From assembly GCF_016615955.1 (NCBI RefSeq), contig NZ_CP067113.1, forward strand, positions 2,108,001 to 2,172,000: 64,000 nucleotides of DNA. Reading direction: 5' to 3'. Origin of the DNA: Luteimonas sp. MC1750. GTDB lineage: Bacteria; Pseudomonadota; Gammaproteobacteria; Xanthomonadales; Xanthomonadaceae. Both the position numbers and the translations under genes were made by a program. Within the stretch, counting starts at the first letter, position 1. Each line of letters starts with the position of its first letter. The notes beneath the pieces were generated by a model. It was given only the letters and a program-made list of their open reading frames with translations, ran no database searches and had not been told where the DNA came from. This document shows, piece after piece, positions 55,023 to 64,000 of this stretch.

Positions 55023-56123
55023 GTGGAGACAGCACCAGGGAGCGGACAGGCGGGCGCGACGGCGTTCAGCTCGCCGCGCGCGCGCGCGGCGCTGCCGCGG
55101 CGCGTGTACCGCTATCGCATGCTCGGCATGGGGCTGGGCGCACTCGCCATGGCCACGGTGCTGCTGGAGCTGCGTGCCGGACCGGTGCGCTGGATCCTGT
55201 GCGCGCTGACCGGGCTGGCCTGGCCGCACCTCGCCTACCAGCTGGCCAGGCGCAGCGCCGATCCCTACGCGGCCGAGCAGCGCAACCTGCTGGTCGATTC
55301 GGCGATCGCCGCGCTCTGGGTGCCGCTGATGCATTTCAACCTGTTGCCCAGCGTGCTGCTGCTGGCGCTGTCGACGGCGGACAAGATCAATTCCGACATC
55401 CCCGGCCTGGTGCGGCGCTCGCTTCCGGTGTCGCTGGCCGCGGTGCTGGCCGGGGGCCTGGCGACCGGCTTCGCCTTCGCGCCCACGTCGAGTACCGCGG
55501 TGATCCTGGCGAGCCTGCCGATGCTGCTGATCCACACCGGCATGGTCAGCCTCGGGCGGCAGCAACTGGTGCGCAAGGTGCTGCAGAAAAACCGCGAACT
55601 GGACCTGCTGGGCCGTGTCGACCGGGTCACCGGGCTGGCGCTGCGCGGCCACTGGGAGCGCGATGCCGCGACGGCCCTGCACGACGTCCACGCCCACGAC
55701 CGGCCGGCCGCGCTGCTGCTGATCGACGTCGACGGCTTCAAGCGCGTCAACGACGAGAGCGGCCACGTCGCGGGCGACGCGCTGCTGCGCGCAGCCGGCG
55801 CGTCGCTGCGCACGCTGCTGCGGCCGGGCGACATCGCCGGCCGCTACGGTGGCGACGAGTTCGCGGTGGTCTGCCCGTCCACCGACCTCGAGGCCGCCGC
55901 CCGGCTGGCCGAGGCCTACCGGGCCGCGGTCGAGCGGATCGCCCTGCCGGAGGCACCCGGACAGGCGTACTCGGTGAGCATCGGGATCGCCCAGGCGCGC
56001 GCCAACCACGCACGCATCGAACACTGGATCAGCGCCGCCGACGCCGCCCTGTACGAGGCCAAGCGCGGCGGCCGCAACCGCCTGGTGCTGGCACCCGGCG
56101 AGGCGCAGGACGCCGGCGGCTGA
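55023..56123 (+). CDS. MASE2-GGDEF diguanylate cyclase
   Basis: This 366-aa protein joins an N-terminal membrane sensor of MASE2 type (about residues 30-175, several hydrophobic helices, RVYRYRMLGMGLGALAM) to a cytoplasmic GGDEF domain. The signature GRYGGDEF is intact, the metal-binding DVDGFKRVND is present, and an RxxD inhibitory site (RPGD) precedes GGDEF by five residues, so product inhibition is likely. It should synthesise cyclic di-GMP. The EAL enzyme at 16822 is the opposing activity in this window. A GTG start follows a strong purine-rich ribosome site. Confidence 0.92.
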   Translation: METAPGSGQAGATAFSSPRARAALPRRVYRYRMLGMGLGALAMATVLLELRAGPVRWILCALTGLAWPHLAYQLARRSADPYAAEQRNLLVDSAIAALWVPLMHFNLLPSVLLLALSTADKINSDIPGLVRRSLPVSLAAVLAGGLATGFAFAPTSSTAVILASLPMLLIHTGMVSLGRQQLVRKVLQKNRELDLLGRVDRVTGLALRGHWERDAATALHDVHAHDRPAALLLIDVDGFKRVNDESGHVAGDALLRAAGASLRTLLRPGDIAGRYGGDEFAVVCPSTDLEAAARLAEAYRAAVERIALPEAPGQAYSVSIGIAQARANHARIEHWISAADAALYEAKRGGRNRLVLAPGEAQDAGG

Positions 56124-56159
56124 ACGCCCCGCGCGCCTGGGGCGCCCGGATCCGTGCGC

Positions 56160-57254
56160 CTAGGGCGCCTCGATCGTGTAACCGCGCGCGGCCAGCTTCT
56201 CCAGCATGCCGTCCGCACCCAGCAGGTGGTGCATCGGCAGCGACGCGAAGCTCGAGGGATGCTCGGCCAGGGCCTGGTCCACGTTCTCCAGCCAGGCGGT
56301 CGCGGCGCGCTGCCGCATGTCGGCGATCCCGAGCCGCTGCGCGAGCGCACTGCCGGTCAGGGCCTCCTCGCAGCTCGCGTAGTGGTTCTCGTAGGGCAGC
56401 GCGCGCAGCACGTCGATGTCGCCCACCGCCCAGGCGTTGGCCCGGGCACGCATGTTGTCCAGGTCGGTCTCGATCCGGCTCATCGTGCCGGCGAAGCATT
56501 CGCGGTCGGCCAGGTCGCTCTCGGCCAACTCCCTGAGCACGGTCTTCGGATCGTCGACCGTCAGCCGCACGGTGGTTTCGACCAGCGGCACGCCGCCGTC
56601 CTTGCGCGCCCTGCGCAGCACCGGCGCCACCACGCCGTCGGTGCGCAGCCCGGACTTGTCGAGCGCCGCTTCGTACAGCGCCTGCGCCGCCAGCAGCGGT
56701 CGGCGCTTCTCGACGCCACGGTCGCGGCCCATGTAGCGCGCCTTCAACACCAGCCAGCGGGCGTAGAGCTGTGGCGACACCACTTCGCTGAGCGGACGCT
56801 TGCCCGGGTTGTTGCGCGCGCGCAGCATCGCCGGCACCAGCGCCACCCCGCCGAAAAAGCCGACGTCGGCGTCCACCGCGATCGACGGCACGCCGATCAC
56901 CACCTGCGAACCGGCGATGACCGCTTCGACGTCGGTCGAGCTCCACTCCATGCGCCGCGGAAGCGGCGAGACGGTGCCCAGGATGTGCAGCACGTGCTCG
57001 CCGTGGCGCACCTTCCACATACCCGGCCCCGGCTGCGCGCCCGACACCACCATGGCCTCAAGGTCGACGATGCCGTCGGCGGGCGGCAACGCCGCCGCGT
57101 CCGCGGTCGCGGCGGCGTCGGCGGGCGGTACTCCAGGGGCGTCCGCGGGGGCGGCGACCCTGCCCCGGTCTTCGGCACGGGCCGGCACCGGGAGCGCGGC
57201 GATCGCCGCAAGGAACAGCACGAGAACAGCAGTTTCCATCCGCTTCGCTTGCAT
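56160..57254 (-). CDS. TraB/GumN family protein
   Basis: The 364-aa protein has a signal peptide (METAVLVLFLAAIAALPVPARA), an Ala/Asp/Pro-rich stretch, then a TraB/GumN-type domain beginning MWKVRHGEHVLHILGTVSPLP and ending with the MHHLLGADGMLEKLAARGYTI motif. GumN-like proteins occur near xanthan genes and elsewhere; the related TIKI proteins are metalloproteases, but the His of the GTxH motif reads GTVS here. No gum cluster is adjacent. An alternative start is Met6. Confidence 0.85.
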   Translation of the reverse strand: MQAKRMETAVLVLFLAAIAALPVPARAEDRGRVAAPADAPGVPPADAAATADAAALPPADGIVDLEAMVVSGAQPGPGMWKVRHGEHVLHILGTVSPLPRRMEWSSTDVEAVIAGSQVVIGVPSIAVDADVGFFGGVALVPAMLRARNNPGKRPLSEVVSPQLYARWLVLKARYMGRDRGVEKRRPLLAAQALYEAALDKSGLRTDGVVAPVLRRARKDGGVPLVETTVRLTVDDPKTVLRELAESDLADRECFAGTMSRIETDLDNMRARANAWAVGDIDVLRALPYENHYASCEEALTGSALAQRLGIADMRQRAATAWLENVDQALAEHPSSFASLPMHHLLGADGMLEKLAARGYTIEAP

Positions 57255-57324
57255 GCCGCACGTCCTGTTGGCGATGAAGGCTGTTGGAGCGTGGCAGGCA
57301 CGGAAGGTTCCCGCCTCCGGACGG

Positions 57325-57353
57325 CACGAAGCCCGCGCGTGGCGGGCTTCGTG
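57325..57353 (-). terminator. hairpin below tRNA-Pro(GGG)
   Basis: A perfect 12-bp stem CACGAAGCCCGC/GCGGGCTTCGTG lies seven bases after the tRNA 3' end on the minus strand. The following sequence (CCGTCCGG) is not T-rich, so it may be a processing or pausing hairpin as well as a terminator. Confidence 0.55.
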
Positions 57354-57360
57354 GTTGAAC

Positions 57361-57437
57361 TGGTCGGGGTAGCCGGATTCGAACCGACGACCACTTGTCC
57401 CCCAGACAAGTGCGCTACCAGGCTGCGCTATACCCCG
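57361..57437 (-). tRNA. tRNA-Pro(GGG)
   Basis: A 77-nt tRNA with CCA encoded. Minus strand: acceptor CGGGGTA/TACCCCG, anticodon loop CTGGGGG (GGG, reads CCC/CCU), T loop GTTCGAATC. It shares much sequence with the TGG isoacceptor at 35889. Confidence 0.96.
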
Positions 57438-57445
57438 GTCGGAGA

Positions 57446-57451
57446 ATTATA
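57446..57451 (-). promoter_or_regulatory. -10 box of tRNA-Pro(GGG)
   Basis: A perfect TATAAT on the minus strand, eight bases ahead of the tRNA 5' end. A matching -35 is not clear. Confidence 0.6.
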
Positions 57452-57503
57452 GCCGCCGCGGCGCCACGATGGGAGCCGCAGGGCACTGAAACTTCGCCTG
57501 TGC

Positions 57504-57860
57504 TCAGCGCCGCAGCAGCTGCAGCACGTCCTCCAGCTCCATCCGCACCTGGCGGACGATCTGGGTGCTGAGCGCGGACTCCTGGCGTGCATCCTCGCCC
57601 TCGAGGCGCAGGCGCGCGCCGCCGATGGTGTAGCCCTGCTCGTACAGCAGGCCGCGGATCTGGCGGACCATCAGCACGTCGTGGCGCTGGTAGTAGCGGC
57701 GGTTGCCGCGGCGCTTGACCGGGCTGAGGCTGGGAAACTCGGTCTCCCAGTAGCGCAGCACATGCGGCTTCACGTCGCACAGCTCGCTGACCTCGCCGAT
57801 GGTGAAGTAGCGCTTGGCCGGGATCGGCGGAAGCTCGCGGTTGCTGCCGGGGTCAAGCAT
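57504..57860 (-). CDS. MerR-family transcriptional regulator
   Basis: The 118-aa protein has the MerR winged helix-turn-helix: [29 protein letters not shown], then the RRYYQRHDV wing and a short dimerisation coiled coil. The C-terminus lacks an effector domain or metal-binding Cys. This MerR gene next to ihfA is conserved across many proteobacteria; its target is unknown. Its start overlaps the ihfA stop by eight bases. Confidence 0.93.
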   Translation of the reverse strand: MLDPGSNRELPPIPAKRYFTIGEVSELCDVKPHVLRYWETEFPSLSPVKRRGNRRYYQRHDVLMVRQIRGLLYEQGYTIGGARLRLEGEDARQESALSTQIVRQVRMELEDVLQLLRR

Positions 57861-58155
57861 GGGTGCCTCCCGCGTACGCTTCCACGCGCTCCTTGAGCTT
57901 CTGGCCCGGGCGGAAGGTGACCACGGTGCGTGCCGAGATCGGGATCTCCTCGCCGGTCTTGGGGTTGCGGCCGGGACGCTGGTTCTTGCGGCGCAGGTCG
58001 AAGTTGCCGAAGCCCGAAAGCTTGACCTGGCGGCCGGCCTGCAGCGCTTCGCGCAGGGCGTCGAAGAACGCGTCGACGAATTCCTTCGCCTCGCGCTTGT
58101 TCAGCCCGACCTCCACGTAGAGCCGCTCCGCCATTTCCGCCTTGGTCAACGCCAT
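57853..58155 (-). CDS. ihfA: integration host factor subunit alpha
   Basis: IHF-alpha bends DNA as a heterodimer with IHF-beta. The 100-aa protein begins [20 protein letters not shown] and has [20 protein letters not shown] (a GFG hinge and the proline-tipped arm) and [20 protein letters not shown]. It follows pheT by 13 bp, the classic pheST-ihfA arrangement. The ATG at 58155 matches the family. Confidence 0.97.
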   Translation of the reverse strand: MALTKAEMAERLYVEVGLNKREAKEFVDAFFDALREALQAGRQVKLSGFGNFDLRRKNQRPGRNPKTGEEIPISARTVVTFRPGQKLKERVEAYAGGTHA

Positions 58156-58168
58156 GCCGCCAGCCTCC

Positions 58169-60544
58169 TCATCCCCTGATCCGCGCTCCATGCGCGGCCG
58201 CGACCGCATCGGTGACCGAGGCCACCACCGCATCGACATCGCGGTCGATCAGCGTGCGCGAACCATCCTGCAGAATCAAGCCCATGGCCACACTCTTGAA
58301 TCCTGTTTCCACGCCTGATCCGACATAGACATCGAACAGTCGCAGCTGCCGCAGCGACGGTCCGGCGGCGGCCGAAGCGGTGGCTTCGAGCTCGCCCCAG
58401 GAAACGCTGTCGGCAACGATGAATGCGAGGTCGCGGCGCACCGAGGGGAACCGCGACAGCGCCTGCGCCCTGGGCAGCCAGCGGGCGGTCAGCGCCGCGA
58501 GATCGAGCTCGAAGGCCACCGCGGGATGGTCCAGCTCCAGCGCCTGCTGCAGGCGCGGGTGCAGCTCGGCGATCGCGCCGACCACCTCGCCGTCGCGCAG
58601 CACCTCGGCGGCGCGGCCGGGATGCGCCCAGGCCGGCGCGGCGGCGCGGAATTCCAAGCGCGCGCCCGACAGCGCCGCGAGCGCCTCGAGGTCGCCCTTG
58701 AGGTCATGGAAGTCGACGCGGCGCGCGTGCATGCCCCACTGCTCGAGACCCGCGTCACCGCTCGCGACCGCGGCGATGCGCGGGGTTTCCAGCGGTGCCG
58801 CGCCCGCGCCGGCGGCCCGGAACACCTTGCCGATTTCGAACAGGCGCACCCGGCCCTGCTGGCGCGCAGCGTTGCGCGCCAGCGCGTCGACCAGGCCCGG
58901 CAGCAGCCGCGGGCGCATCACGCCCAGCTCGGCGCTGAGCGGATTGGCCAGCGGCACCAGCGCCTCGTCGGCCTGCCAGCGCGCCAGCAGCGCGGCATCG
59001 ACGAAGGCGTAGTTGATCGCCTCGAGGTAGCCACGCCCGGCCAGCGCGCGGCGCAGGTCGCGCTCGGGCACGCGGCGCTCGCTCGGGGACACCAGGCGCG
59101 TGCCGCCGCCCGGCAACGTGGTCGGCACGGCGTCGTAGCCATGGATGCGCGCGACTTCCTCGATCAGGTCCTCCTCGATGGCGAGGTCGAAGCGGCGCGT
59201 CGGCGCGGTGACCGTCCAGCCGTCGGCGCCCGCTTCGACGCCGAGACCCAGCGCGCGCAGGATGCGCTCGACCTCGGCGTCGGCGATGTCCACGCCCAGC
59301 ACGCGGGCCAGTCGCGCGCGGCGCAGCACGATCGTCACCGGGCGCGGCAGCGCCTCGGGCAGGACGGCTTCGGTGACCGGGCCGGGAGCGCCGCCGGCGA
59401 TGTCCAGGACCAGCCTGGTCGCGTACTCGATCGCGGTGCGCGGCAGCTCCGGATCGACGCCGCGCTCGAAGCGGTGCCCGGCGTCGGTGTGCAGGCCCAG
59501 GCGACGGCCGCGGCCGATGATCGCGGACGGCGCGAAGTGCGCGGCTTCGAGGAAGACGGTCCGCGTGGCACCGGTGACGCGCGTATCGAAGCCGCCCATC
59601 AGGCCGGCCAGGCCGACCGGACGGTCGGCATCGGTGACTACCAGGAAGCCGTCGTCGAGCGCGGCGTCGCGACCGTCGAGCAGCACCAGCGACTCGCCGG
59701 CGCGTGCGCGCCGCACGCCCACCGGACCCTTGAGCAGGTCGCGGTCGTAGGCATGCATCGGCTGGCCGAGTTCGAGCATCACGTACTGGGTCACGTCCAC
59801 CAGCAGCGAGACCGGCCGCACGCCGCTGCGGCGCAGCCGCTCGGCCATCCAGACCGGCGTGGCGCGCGCGGCGTCGACGCCCTCGATCACGCGCCCCAGG
59901 TAGCGCGGCGCGTCCGCGCCGGCCTCCAGGCGCACGTCGACCGTCGCCGTGCCCGCGGCAGGCACCGGTGCCACGCCCGGATCGGCCACCGCGCCACCGC
60001 AGGCCGCCGCCACGTCATAGGCGATGCCGCGGATGCCGAAGCAGTCGGCCCGGTTCGGGGTGAGCTTGAGCTCGAAGGTCGCATCGGGCAGGCCGAGATA
60101 GCCGGCCAGCGGCGCACCGACCGGCGCATCGTCCGGGAGCTCGAGGAGGCCCGACGCATCGGCGTCGATGCCGAGCTCCTTCGCCGAACACAGCATGCCG
60201 TTCGATTCGACGCCGCGCAGCTTCGCGGCCTTGATGGTCAGCTCGCCGACCGTCGTGCCGATGGTGGCCAGCGGCGCGACGAGGCCAGGACGTGCGTTCG
60301 GCGCGCCGCACACGATCTGCAGCATGCCCGCCGGCCCCGCGTCGACCTGGCAGACCTGCAGCCGGTCGGCCTCGGGGTGCTTCTCCGCCGACACGATGCG
60401 CGCCACCAGCACGCCGTCCAGGCCTTCGCCCAGCCGCGTCACCTCCTCGACCTCGAGGCCGATGGCGGTCAGCGTGGCCGCCAGCGCATCGCGCGTGGCG
60501 TCGGTGGGGACGTGCTGGCGCAGCCAGTTCTCGGAGAATTTCAT
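58169..60544 (-). CDS. pheT: phenylalanyl-tRNA synthetase beta subunit
   Basis: PheT forms the alpha2-beta2 synthetase with PheS. The 791-aa protein has the EMAP/OB tRNA-binding domain (about 40-150, [11 protein letters not shown]), the B3/B4 editing region ([20 protein letters not shown]), the B5 domain (about 400-475), the catalytic-like core ([18 protein letters not shown]) and a C-terminal anticodon-binding FDX-ACB domain (about 695-791, [12 protein letters not shown]). Length is typical. It is last but one in the pheS-pheT-ihfA-merR chain. Confidence 0.97.
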   Translation of the reverse strand: MKFSENWLRQHVPTDATRDALAATLTAIGLEVEEVTRLGEGLDGVLVARIVSAEKHPEADRLQVCQVDAGPAGMLQIVCGAPNARPGLVAPLATIGTTVGELTIKAAKLRGVESNGMLCSAKELGIDADASGLLELPDDAPVGAPLAGYLGLPDATFELKLTPNRADCFGIRGIAYDVAAACGGAVADPGVAPVPAAGTATVDVRLEAGADAPRYLGRVIEGVDAARATPVWMAERLRRSGVRPVSLLVDVTQYVMLELGQPMHAYDRDLLKGPVGVRRARAGESLVLLDGRDAALDDGFLVVTDADRPVGLAGLMGGFDTRVTGATRTVFLEAAHFAPSAIIGRGRRLGLHTDAGHRFERGVDPELPRTAIEYATRLVLDIAGGAPGPVTEAVLPEALPRPVTIVLRRARLARVLGVDIADAEVERILRALGLGVEAGADGWTVTAPTRRFDLAIEEDLIEEVARIHGYDAVPTTLPGGGTRLVSPSERRVPERDLRRALAGRGYLEAINYAFVDAALLARWQADEALVPLANPLSAELGVMRPRLLPGLVDALARNAARQQGRVRLFEIGKVFRAAGAGAAPLETPRIAAVASGDAGLEQWGMHARRVDFHDLKGDLEALAALSGARLEFRAAAPAWAHPGRAAEVLRDGEVVGAIAELHPRLQQALELDHPAVAFELDLAALTARWLPRAQALSRFPSVRRDLAFIVADSVSWGELEATASAAAGPSLRQLRLFDVYVGSGVETGFKSVAMGLILQDGSRTLIDRDVDAVVASVTDAVAAAHGARIRG

Positions 60545-60587
60545 CGCAACACCCGGTTGTCAGGGTCGAAGGACTGACGCGGGCGCG

Positions 60588-61756
<1,169 letters not shown>

Positions 61757-61782
61757 AGAGCGCGGGACGACGCCGGGCGGGC

Positions 61783-62142
61783 TCAGGCTGCGAGCGCGCC
61801 CTTCGCCTTCTCGGCCAGCGCGGCAAAACCCGCCGCGTCGTGCACGGCGATGTCCGCCAGCACCTTGCGGTCGAGGGTGATGCCGGCCTTCATCAGCCCG
61901 TTCATGAAGCGGCTGTAGCTCAGGCCGTTGATGCGGGCCGCGGCGTTGATGCGGGTGATCCACAGCGAGCGGAAATTCCGCTTCTTCTGCTTGCGACCGA
62001 TATAGGCGTACTGCAGGGCCTTGGTGACGGCCTGCTTGGCAACGCGGAACACCTTGCGGCGCGCGTTGTAGTAACCCTTGGCCTGCTTGAGGACCTTCTT
62101 GTGACGGCGGCGCGCCTGAACGCCACGCTTGACTCGTGCCAT
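61783..62142 (-). CDS. rplT: 50S ribosomal protein L20
   Basis: L20 is an early 23S-binding assembly protein and translational repressor of its own operon in E. coli. The 119-aa basic protein begins [20 protein letters not shown] and has the [13 protein letters not shown] and [20 protein letters not shown] motifs. It lies 13 bp after rpmI, in the usual infC-rpmI-rplT order. Length is standard. Confidence 0.98.
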   Translation of the reverse strand: MARVKRGVQARRRHKKVLKQAKGYYNARRKVFRVAKQAVTKALQYAYIGRKQKKRNFRSLWITRINAAARINGLSYSRFMNGLMKAGITLDRKVLADIAVHDAAGFAALAEKAKGALAA

Positions 62143-62155
62143 GGTTCAGTCCTCC

Positions 62156-62353
62156 TCAGAGATACGGCAGCATGCGGTCGAGACGACCGGAGTCGCACGC
62201 CGGGATGTGGTTCGTCTGGCGGAGGTTGCGCTTACGCTTCGTCGCCTTCTTGGTCAGGATGTGGCTGCGGTTGGCATGGCCCGCCTTGTACTTGCCGGAA
62301 GCGGTCTTCCGGAAGCGCTTGGCCGCGCCCCGATGCGTCTTGATCTTGGGCAT
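62156..62353 (-). CDS. rpmI: 50S ribosomal protein L35
   Basis: A 65-aa very basic ribosomal protein, [20 protein letters not shown] at the N-terminus, which is diagnostic for L35. It sits between infC and rplT. A possible internal promoter (62509-62538) lies in the 239-bp gap after infC. Confidence 0.98.
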   Translation of the reverse strand: MPKIKTHRGAAKRFRKTASGKYKAGHANRSHILTKKATKRKRNLRQTNHIPACDSGRLDRMLPYL

Positions 62354-62508
62354 TGCTGTGTCCTTGTCGGTACGTCTTCTACTGGCCCGGGCGGTGGCCT
62401 GCGCCACGCTTTCCGTCCTGCCCTTGCCGGTCTGATGGCCGCGGTTCCATGGGAATCGTGGCGGGTCCAACCGGCCCACACGCGCAAGGCGTGCGGACCG
62501 AGCCGCGC

Positions 62509-62538
62509 ATTATGCATGCGCGCGGCTTCTGTTTGCAA
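62509..62538 (-). promoter_or_regulatory. possible internal promoter for rpmI-rplT
   Basis: On the minus strand TTGCAA (62533-62538) and CATAAT (62509-62514) are spaced by 18 bp. The -10 lies inside a GC palindrome (GCCGCGC-attatgcat-GCGCGCGGC region at 62502-62526). It would start transcripts about 150 bp ahead of rpmI, leaving room for a regulatory leader, but this is a pattern match only. Confidence 0.4.
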
Positions 62539-62592
62539 ATCAGGAGGCCCTGCCTGCCGCTGCGGCCCTGGCGCACCGGGCGGCGCGCAGGG

Positions 62593-63114
62593 TCACTTCT
62601 TCTTGGGCGCGATCATCATGACCATCTGGCGGCCTTCCAGGCGCGGGCGCGACTCGATCACGATGTCCTCGCCCAGGTCGGCCTCGATGCGCGCGGCCAT
62701 GCCGCGGCCCAGCTCCTGGTGGCTCATCTCGCGGCCACGGAAACGGATGTTGACCTTGATCTTGTCCCCTTCCTCGAGGAACTCGCGCATCTTCCGCAGC
62801 TTGATCTGGTAGTCGCCCTCGTCCGTCACCGGACGGAACTTCACTTCCTTGATCTCGACCTGCTTGGACTTCTTCTTGGCTTCGTTCGCGCGCTTCTGCG
62901 CCTCGAACCGGAACTTGCCGAAGTCCATGATCTTGCAGACCGGCGGATCGGCGTTGGGCTGGATCTCGACGAGGTCCAGTCCTTCTTCCTCGGCCATGGC
63001 GACGGCTTCGTCGCGCGTGAGCACGCCGATCATCTCGCCGTCCGAGCCGATCACGCGTACGCGGGGTACGCGGATTTCGAGGTTCCTGCGGTTCTGCTTG
63101 TCCGGGGTACTGAT
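62593..63114 (-). CDS. infC: translation initiation factor IF-3, probable ATC start
   Basis: IF-3 prevents subunit joining and checks start-codon fidelity. Reading from ATC 63114 gives 173 aa starting (I/M)[20 protein letters not shown], exactly where xanthomonad IF-3 proteins begin. It includes [35 protein letters not shown] and the C-terminal [10 protein letters not shown]. No ATG, GTG or TTG lies near; GGAG stands 8 bases ahead of ATC. The noncanonical codon fits the known IF-3 autoregulation, where E. coli uses ATT. An ATG at 63189 would add an unconserved 25 residues. Confidence 0.93.
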   Translation of the reverse strand: MSTPDKQNRRNLEIRVPRVRVIGSDGEMIGVLTRDEAVAMAEEEGLDLVEIQPNADPPVCKIMDFGKFRFEAQKRANEAKKKSKQVEIKEVKFRPVTDEGDYQIKLRKMREFLEEGDKIKVNIRFRGREMSHQELGRGMAARIEADLGEDIVIESRPRLEGRQMVMMIAPKKK

Positions 63115-63204
63115 ATTGCAATCTCCGTGGGTGGCACTTCTGGCTGGGTCCGCTTCCGGGACCCAAGGCGCCTGCCGCATGGCAGGCACCGGGCTACATG
63201 ATAC

Positions 63205-64000
63205 TCAGGGACCCCGCTCCGCGTGCAGGCGGGCCGTGAAATCGGCCAGCGGCATCGAACCCAGGTCCTCCCCTGCCCGCGTGCGGACGGCGACCGCGCC
63301 CTGTTCCTTCTCGCGGTCCCCCACCACGAGCAGGTACGGCACGCGCGCAAGCGTGTGCTCGCGGATCTTATAGCCGATCTTCTCGTTCCGCAAATCCGAT
63401 TCGACCCGGAGCCCTTGATCCGCAAGGGTTTTCCGCACCTCGGCGGCCCAGTCGGCTTGGGCGTCGGTGATGTTCATCACCACCGCCTGGACCGGGGCCA
63501 ACCAGGCCGGGAAGGCGCCGGCGTGGTTTTCGATCAAGATCCCGATGAAGCGCTCCATCGAGCCCACGATGGCGCGATGCAGCATGACCGGCGTGCGCTT
63601 CTGGCTCTGTTCGTCGACGTATTCAGCGCCCAAGCGGCCGGGCATCATGAAATCGACCTGCATCGTGCCCAGCTGCCAGGTGCGGCCGATGGCGTCCTTC
63701 AGGTGGTACTCGATCTTGGGGCCGTAGAAGGCGCCCTCGCCGGGCAGCTCCTGCCACTCGACGCCGGCGGCGGACAGCGCATTGCGCAGCGCCGCTTCGG
63801 CCTTGTCCCAGGTGGCGTCGTCGCCAAGTCGCGATTCCGGGCGCAGGGCCAGCTTCACCTGCACCTCGGTGAAGCCGAAATCCTGGTAGACCTTCATCGC
63901 CTGGGCGTGGAAGTCGGTGACCTCGGACTCGATCTGCGCCTCGGTGCAGAACACGTGGCCGTCGTCCTGGGTGAAGCCGCGTACGCGCAGGATGCCGTGC
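63205..64000 (-). CDS. thrS: threonyl-tRNA synthetase, 3' part (5' end outside window)
   Basis: ThrS charges tRNA-Thr. The window holds the C-terminal 265 codons: the frame is open to the window edge ([18 protein letters not shown] begins there). Visible motifs are the catalytic-domain segments [20 protein letters not shown] and [18 protein letters not shown], then motif 3 [19 protein letters not shown] and the anticodon-binding domain ([12 protein letters not shown]..., [18 protein letters not shown]). It is the first gene of thrS-infC-rpmI-rplT-pheS-pheT-ihfA. The stop at 63205 is followed 90 bp later by infC. Confidence 0.96.
   Translation of the reverse strand, partial: HGILRVRGFTQDDGHVFCTEAQIESEVTDFHAQAMKVYQDFGFTEVQVKLALRPESRLGDDATWDKAEAALRNALSAAGVEWQELPGEGAFYGPKIEYHLKDAIGRTWQLGTMQVDFMMPGRLGAEYVDEQSQKRTPVMLHRAIVGSMERFIGILIENHAGAFPAWLAPVQAVVMNITDAQADWAAEVRKTLADQGLRVESDLRNEKIGYKIREHTLARVPYLLVVGDREKEQGAVAVRTRAGEDLGSMPLADFTARLHAERGP

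Noticed and set aside
52920..56024. 1034-codon minus-strand frame opposite dxs and the GGDEF gene
   Set aside because: Antisense to two well-supported genes; no conserved motif in its translation.

Overview
The window is a compact, GC-rich gammaproteobacterial chromosome segment. Gene order and protein sequence point to the Xanthomonadaceae/Lysobacteraceae (Lysobacter, Luteimonas or Xanthomonas-like). The reasons are the tig-clpP-clpX-lon-hupB-tRNA-ppiD block, an NAD-type isocitrate dehydrogenase, a Kdo-kinase/GT9 pair, a GumN-like protein, and dispersed 'GGAGCGGCTACAGCCGC' repeats of the kind common in that family. This assignment is inference. Apart from small dispersed repeats I see no prophage, insertion sequence, CRISPR array or obvious island.

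Region by region: (1) 1-5530 is a minus-strand fatty-acid cluster yceD-rpmF-fabH-fabD-fabG-acpP-fabF; plsX, present in the E. coli cluster, is missing. (2) 5666-6606 holds a small membrane protein and a YceF/Maf nucleotide pyrophosphatase. (3) 6611-12928 holds a GT39-like membrane glycosyltransferase divergent from a moxR-DUF58-transglutaminase operon, then a frameshifted Slp lipoprotein gene. (4) 12932-16327 holds a HIT protein and the dnaX-ybaB-recR operon. (5) 16472-21188 is bounded by two tRNA-Ser genes. Each is followed by a long palindrome that carries an inverted copy of the tRNA 3' end, then by a 76-bp element shared by both loci. Between them lie an EAL protein, 4.5S RNA, a metallo-hydrolase, the Kdo kinase, a GT9 enzyme and a DUF6165 protein. 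(6) 21400-26739 holds a PP2C phosphatase, dnaQ, rnhA, a methyltransferase, gloB, an MltD-like lytic transglycosylase and fabI. (7) 26874-35685 is the protein quality-control block ppiD, tRNA-Asp, tRNA-Val, hupB, lon, clpX, clpP, tig. (8) 35889-36491 is a five-tRNA cluster (Pro, Arg, His, Lys, Leu). (9) 36565-42795 holds yccA, a NhaC-type antiporter, isocitrate dehydrogenase, an AhpD-like/glutaredoxin pair and a BepA-like M48 protease. (10) 42818-48585 is a phosphate/polyphosphate operon phoB-phoR-ppk-ppx with a clear Pho box. (11) 48657-57254 holds a LEA2 lipoprotein, an acyl-CoA dehydrogenase, an HNH protein, a degenerate-receiver protein, dxs, a MASE2-GGDEF cyclase and a GumN-like protein. 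(12) 57361-64000 holds tRNA-Pro and the thrS-infC-rpmI-rplT-pheS-pheT-ihfA-merR translation cluster; thrS runs off the window edge.

Most genes are housekeeping. The parts that depart from the textbook are the tRNA-Ser palindromes with their shared downstream element, the noncanonical starts (an ATC start for infC, a GTG start for phoB fixed by its promoter), the apparent frameshift in slp, and a few uncharacterised proteins. I did not find convincing evidence of a large undescribed system. The tRNA-Ser 3' structures are the strongest unexplained signal.
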